From Bordetella ansorpii (GTDB taxonomy: Bacteria; Pseudomonadota; Gammaproteobacteria; Burkholderiales; Burkholderiaceae_B): a stretch of DNA of 64,000 bases. Location of the stretch: NCBI RefSeq assembly GCF_900078315.1, contig NZ_FKBS01000007.1:230747-294746 (forward strand), in the 5' to 3' direction. Shown here piece by piece: positions 60,930-64,000 of the stretch. Each line of letters begins with the position of its first letter. Position 1 is the stretch's first letter. The translations under genes and the position numbers were made by a program. The notes under the pieces were generated by a model, which was not told the DNA's origin, ran no database searches, and was given only the letters and a program-made list of their open reading frames with translations.

Positions 60930-63086
60930 TCACCAGCGGTATCGGACGCCCGCGATGATCTGGCGGCCGTTGCCGTACTGGCAGTAGAAGTTCGAGCTGC
61001 AGCTGCTGTAGTACGTCTTGTCGAACAGGTTATTGACGTTCAAGCGGCCTTCCAGGCCCTTCAGGCTGGGGATGCTGGCGCCGAAGTCGTAGCGCAAGGC
61101 GGCGTCGATCAGCGTGTAGCCGTCCGCCTTCACCTGGTTGGCGTTGTCGGCGTAGCTCGACCCCACCACGCGCACGCCCGCACCCAGTTTCACGCCGGGC
61201 AGCACGTCAGGCGCGAAACTATAGTTCGCCCATAGCGAACCATAGTAATCGGGCACGGCCTGGGGATGCTTGCCGCTGTTGCCGGGCACGGCGGCCTGGG
61301 TCACCTTGGTGTCCAGCAGCGTCAGGGCCGCCACCAGTTCCAGGGCGGACGTCACCTGTCCGCGCGCCTCGAATTCCAGGCCACGCGAGCGGATGCGGCC
61401 TTCCTGGGTGTTGAAGCCCAGCGTATCGGGCACCAGCGCGTCGCGCTGGCGGATGTCGAAGGCCGACACGGTGAACAGCGCGTCCAGGCCGTTCGGCTGG
61501 AACTTCAGGCCCACTTCATACTGGCTGGCCTTGCTCGGCACGAAGGGCTTGCCGGTGGCGTCGACGCCCACGTTGGGTTCGAACGAGGTCGAGTAGCTGG
61601 CGTAGGGCGCCAGGCCGTTGTCGAACTGGTAGAGCAGGCCCGCGCGGTAGCTGGTGGCCTCGTTGTTCTGTTCGGTCGAGGCGCCGGCCAGCCGGTTCTC
61701 GGTGTCCTGCGAGGTCCAGTCGTGGCGCACGCCCAGCATGCCGCGCCAGCCGCCGAATTTCAGCTGGTCCTGCACGTAGGCGCCCGTCTGCCGCAGGGTC
61801 TGTCCGCTGTCGATGATGGTGGTCAGCGCGCCGATGGCCTGGCCGTACTGCGGGTTCAGTACGTTCAGCGCCGGCGCGGGGCCCCAGTCGTAGGCCCAGT
61901 CGCTGCGGGCGTGCTGGTAATCCAGCCCCGTCAGCAAGGTGTGCCGCACGCTGCCCGTGGCGAAATCGAACTGGGCCTGGTTGTCCATCGAGACGCCTTT
62001 CACGCTTTCGATGGAACGCAGGGCCTGCCGTGCGATGGTGCCGTCGGCGGCCAGCGGCGCGGCCATCTGCAGCGAGCGGAAGTCACTGTCCACGTCGGAA
62101 TAGCGCAGGCGCGAGCGCAGTGTCAGCAGCGCATTGGCCCGGTGCTCGAACTGGTAGCCGATGCCGTGCTGTTCGCGCTCGAACGAATCGAAGTCCGGAT
62201 CGCCGATGTTGAGCTTGCGGCCCAGCGCGTGCTTGTACTCGGCGGGAGCCAGGAAGCGCGGGTACAACGAATTGAAGTAGCCGCCGTACGGGTCCTTCTG
62301 ATAGTAGGCCGACAGCGTCAACGAAGTATCGGCGTCCGGTTGCCAGGTGATGGACGGCGCCACGGCGTAGCGGCCTTCCCTCACGCCGTCGTAGCGGGTG
62401 TCGGCGCGGCGGCCGATGGCGTTCAGGCTGTATTGCAGCGTGCCGCTTTCATTGAGCGCGCCGCGCGTGCCGAAGCCGGCCTGCGCACGGCCGTCCGAGC
62501 CCGTTTCCAGCAGGATCTCGCGGGCGGGTTGCGCGGAGGGCGCGCGGCTGACCTGGTTGACCAGGCCGCCCGGGCTGACCTGGCCATAGAGCAGGGCGGA
62601 CGGCCCCTTCAGCACGTCGATGCGGTCCAGCAGATACGGATCGATGGACGCCTGCGCGAAAGCCTGGCCGCGCGGCAGCTTGAGTCCGTCCAGGAAGTTG
62701 ACGTAGCTGGTCGCGGTGCCGAACGCGCCGAAGCCGCGCAGGAAGATGGAGTCGTAGCGGGTATTGGAATCGCGGTCGGACAGCACGCCGGAGGTGTACC
62801 GCAGCGCTTCGCCAACGGTCTGCGCGGCCTGGTCGTCCATCTGCTTGCGGGTGATGGTGCTGACGGATTGCGCGGTCTCGGCCACCGGCGTGCCGCTCTT
62901 GGTGGCCGATGCCGCGGCGGGGACGAACAGCCGGTCGCTGGTGTCCGTGGGGTCGGGGGCCTCGCCCTTCACGATCACCGGACTGAGCTGGACCGTGTTC
63001 TGTTGCTGGGCCTGGACCGTACCCGCCAGCGCCAGGCAGCCGGAAACCGTCCCGAGCATGACGGCTTCCCGCACATCAATCGCCAT
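60930..63086 (-). CDS. TonB-dependent siderophore receptor (FhuA-like)
   Basis: A 718-residue outer-membrane receptor. A signal peptide (about 1-25, ending TVQAQQ) is followed by a TonB-box-like segment and a plug domain (about 60-175) with TAQSVSTITRKQMDDQ, LRGFGAFG and LKGPSALLYGQVSPGGLVNQVS. The 22-strand barrel ends with NNLFDKTYYSSCS, a cysteine-containing FYCQYGNG near the end and the aromatic terminus VRYRW, which are seen in FhuA-type ferrichrome receptors. ATG 63086 was chosen because GAGG lies seven bases upstream; GTG 63092 is two codons earlier. A Fur-like site is just upstream, and a TetR gene is divergent. Confidence 0.93.
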   Translation of the reverse strand: MAIDVREAVMLGTVSGCLALAGTVQAQQQNTVQLSPVIVKGEAPDPTDTSDRLFVPAAASATKSGTPVAETAQSVSTITRKQMDDQAAQTVGEALRYTSGVLSDRDSNTRYDSIFLRGFGAFGTATSYVNFLDGLKLPRGQAFAQASIDPYLLDRIDVLKGPSALLYGQVSPGGLVNQVSRAPSAQPAREILLETGSDGRAQAGFGTRGALNESGTLQYSLNAIGRRADTRYDGVREGRYAVAPSITWQPDADTSLTLSAYYQKDPYGGYFNSLYPRFLAPAEYKHALGRKLNIGDPDFDSFEREQHGIGYQFEHRANALLTLRSRLRYSDVDSDFRSLQMAAPLAADGTIARQALRSIESVKGVSMDNQAQFDFATGSVRHTLLTGLDYQHARSDWAYDWGPAPALNVLNPQYGQAIGALTTIIDSGQTLRQTGAYVQDQLKFGGWRGMLGVRHDWTSQDTENRLAGASTEQNNEATSYRAGLLYQFDNGLAPYASYSTSFEPNVGVDATGKPFVPSKASQYEVGLKFQPNGLDALFTVSAFDIRQRDALVPDTLGFNTQEGRIRSRGLEFEARGQVTSALELVAALTLLDTKVTQAAVPGNSGKHPQAVPDYYGSLWANYSFAPDVLPGVKLGAGVRVVGSSYADNANQVKADGYTLIDAALRYDFGASIPSLKGLEGRLNVNNLFDKTYYSSCSSNFYCQYGNGRQIIAGVRYRW

Positions 63087-63100
63087 TTTCACACCTCATT

Positions 63101-63119
63101 GCAAATGATAAAAAATCTC
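63101..63119 (-). promoter_or_regulatory. Fur-box-like site upstream of the siderophore receptor
   Basis: On the minus strand the 19 bases gagattttttatcatttgc match 12 of 19 positions of the Fur consensus, including the core ATCATT, and lie in the most AT-rich part of the receptor-TetR intergenic region. It starts 15 bases before the receptor ATG, so bound Fur would block transcription or initiation. Confidence 0.42.
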
Positions 63120-63287
63120 AGTTGCAGTTATCTTCCCATAAACGGGACGGTAGCGTCCAGTTATTTTGAGAGGAGGCAAACCCGCATTCATTGGGTGACA
63201 ACGGGATGTTTGCGTATGGTTGTTTGCCGTGCAGGGGTTCGTGCGGGACAATACGGCGCTTGATCACCCACGAGACACCAGGATCGG

Positions 63288-63974
63288 ATGCCCACCAGAC
63301 CTCCCCGGACGGCCTCGGCTGACGCTCATTCCCCTTCGCCTTCGCGCGGTGGACGGCCGACTCGCGAGGCGGCCGCGCAGATGGAACGCCGCATCCTCGA
63401 TGCCGCCGCCGAGCTGTTCGCGTCGCAAGGGTACGCGGCCACGTCGATGGAACAGGTGGCCGAGGCCTGCCAGGCCGGCAAGGACACCATCTATCGGCGC
63501 TACGCCTCAAAGGGGGCGCTGTTCACGGCCCTGATGGATCGGTTCCGCATCCAGGTGCAGGACGAACTGGCCGCCTGTACGCCGGATGGCGGCGAACCGC
63601 TGCAGCGCCTGCAACGCTATGCGCGCACCCTGCTGGACATCAATCTGCGGGTGCAGATGGTGGCGCTGAACCGGGTGGCGCTGGCCGAGGCGGTGCCGTC
63701 GAAAGGGGTGCAGCTCACGCCGTCCGAGCAGGATCCGCTGATGCGCCGCATGGCCGAACTGGTCGGGCAGGCGCAGGCGGCGGGCAGCCTGGGCGAGGGG
63801 GATGCCTTCTTCATGGCCGAGCAATTGCTGTATGCCACGTCGATCAGGCCGCTGGTCGCCGCCATGCTGGGCGATGCCCGGTTTTCGGGGCAGGCGGCGC
63901 AACAGGATTATTTCGACCAGGCCTGGGCCTTGTTCTTGCAAGGCGCGGCCTGCAAAGGCGCGGGACGGCGCTAG
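63288..63974 (+). CDS. TetR family transcriptional regulator
   Basis: A 228-residue regulator. The N-terminal tail (1-30) is Pro/Ser-rich, then the TetR DNA-binding domain (about 33-80) reads RRILDAAAELFASQGYAATSMEQVAEA with the recognition helix near AGKDTIYRRYASKGALFTAL. The C-terminal ligand domain (about 90-220) is helical and includes LLYATSIRPLVAAMLGD. It is divergent from the siderophore receptor gene over a 201-base region and may regulate that operon or respond to a ligand on its own; TetR control of siderophore receptors is less common than Fur or AraC control. Confidence 0.92.
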   Translation: MPTRPPRTASADAHSPSPSRGGRPTREAAAQMERRILDAAAELFASQGYAATSMEQVAEACQAGKDTIYRRYASKGALFTALMDRFRIQVQDELAACTPDGGEPLQRLQRYARTLLDINLRVQMVALNRVALAEAVPSKGVQLTPSEQDPLMRRMAELVGQAQAAGSLGEGDAFFMAEQLLYATSIRPLVAAMLGDARFSGQAAQQDYFDQAWALFLQGAACKGAGRR

Positions 63975-64000
63975 CGGGGATGCAGGCACGCGTCCGGGCG

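Overview
The window is about 64 kb of G+C-rich chromosomal DNA whose gene content points to a betaproteobacterium of the family Alcaligenaceae (Bordetella/Achromobacter-like). Two Bug-family tripartite tricarboxylate transporter receptors, one closely resembling Bordetella BugE, together with tsaE-amiC, macAB-oprM-type efflux genes and split catabolic cassettes, are typical of that group. I saw no rRNA or tRNA genes, CRISPR arrays, insertion sequences or prophage. Genes are tightly packed: no stretch over 300 bases lacks a gene, and the largest gaps are 52742-53008 (267 bases) and 21651-21838 (188 bases).

Region 1 (1-2588) is the end of a catabolic cassette: the tail of a probable transketolase C-terminal subunit, a shikimate-dehydrogenase-like protein and a GMC flavin oxidoreductase. 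Region 2 (2745-17262) is the standout locus. It encodes a cell-surface-signalling cluster of the VreA-VreI-VreR type: a periplasmic STN/TonB-like protein, an ECF sigma factor and a FecR-like anti-sigma factor. These are followed by a 3840-residue two-partner-secretion exoprotein and then by a second ECF sigma factor three bases after its stop. No TpsB transporter is present in the window.

Region 3 (17309-23222) is largely housekeeping: amiC and tsaE (overlapping, with an AT-rich promoter-like island inside tsaE), fumC, an AEC transporter, bugE with a clear terminator, and an orphan antitoxin-like gene. Region 4 (23236-27361) is a putative hydroxy-acid catabolism unit with a second Bug receptor, a divergent LysR regulator and an SDR. 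Region 5 (27530-35051) is rich in uncharacterised proteins: an LRR-DUF1963 protein, two PD-(D/E)XK nuclease-like proteins (one apparently fused to a YfaP/DUF2135-like domain) and a membrane diguanylate cyclase.

Region 6 (35192-43255) has gamma-glutamyltransferase, a small-membrane-protein operon preceded by 11-bp-phased direct repeats, and a five-gene operon of an ACMSD-like amidohydrolase and a sulfonate/taurine-type ABC transporter. Region 7 (43443-52741) holds an esterase, an SDR with a GH15 glucoamylase-like enzyme, purU, an LhgO-like oxidase, a flavin reductase, pdxH, and a ChaC-like enzyme coupled to an MFS permease. Region 8 (53009-57625) is a complete tripartite MacAB-type efflux operon with its own outer-membrane lipoprotein. 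Region 9 (57687-63974) has tcdA and an iron-siderophore operon (TonB-dependent receptor, Tat-exported binding protein, DUF2218-SIP reductase) with a Fur-like site and a divergent TetR regulator.
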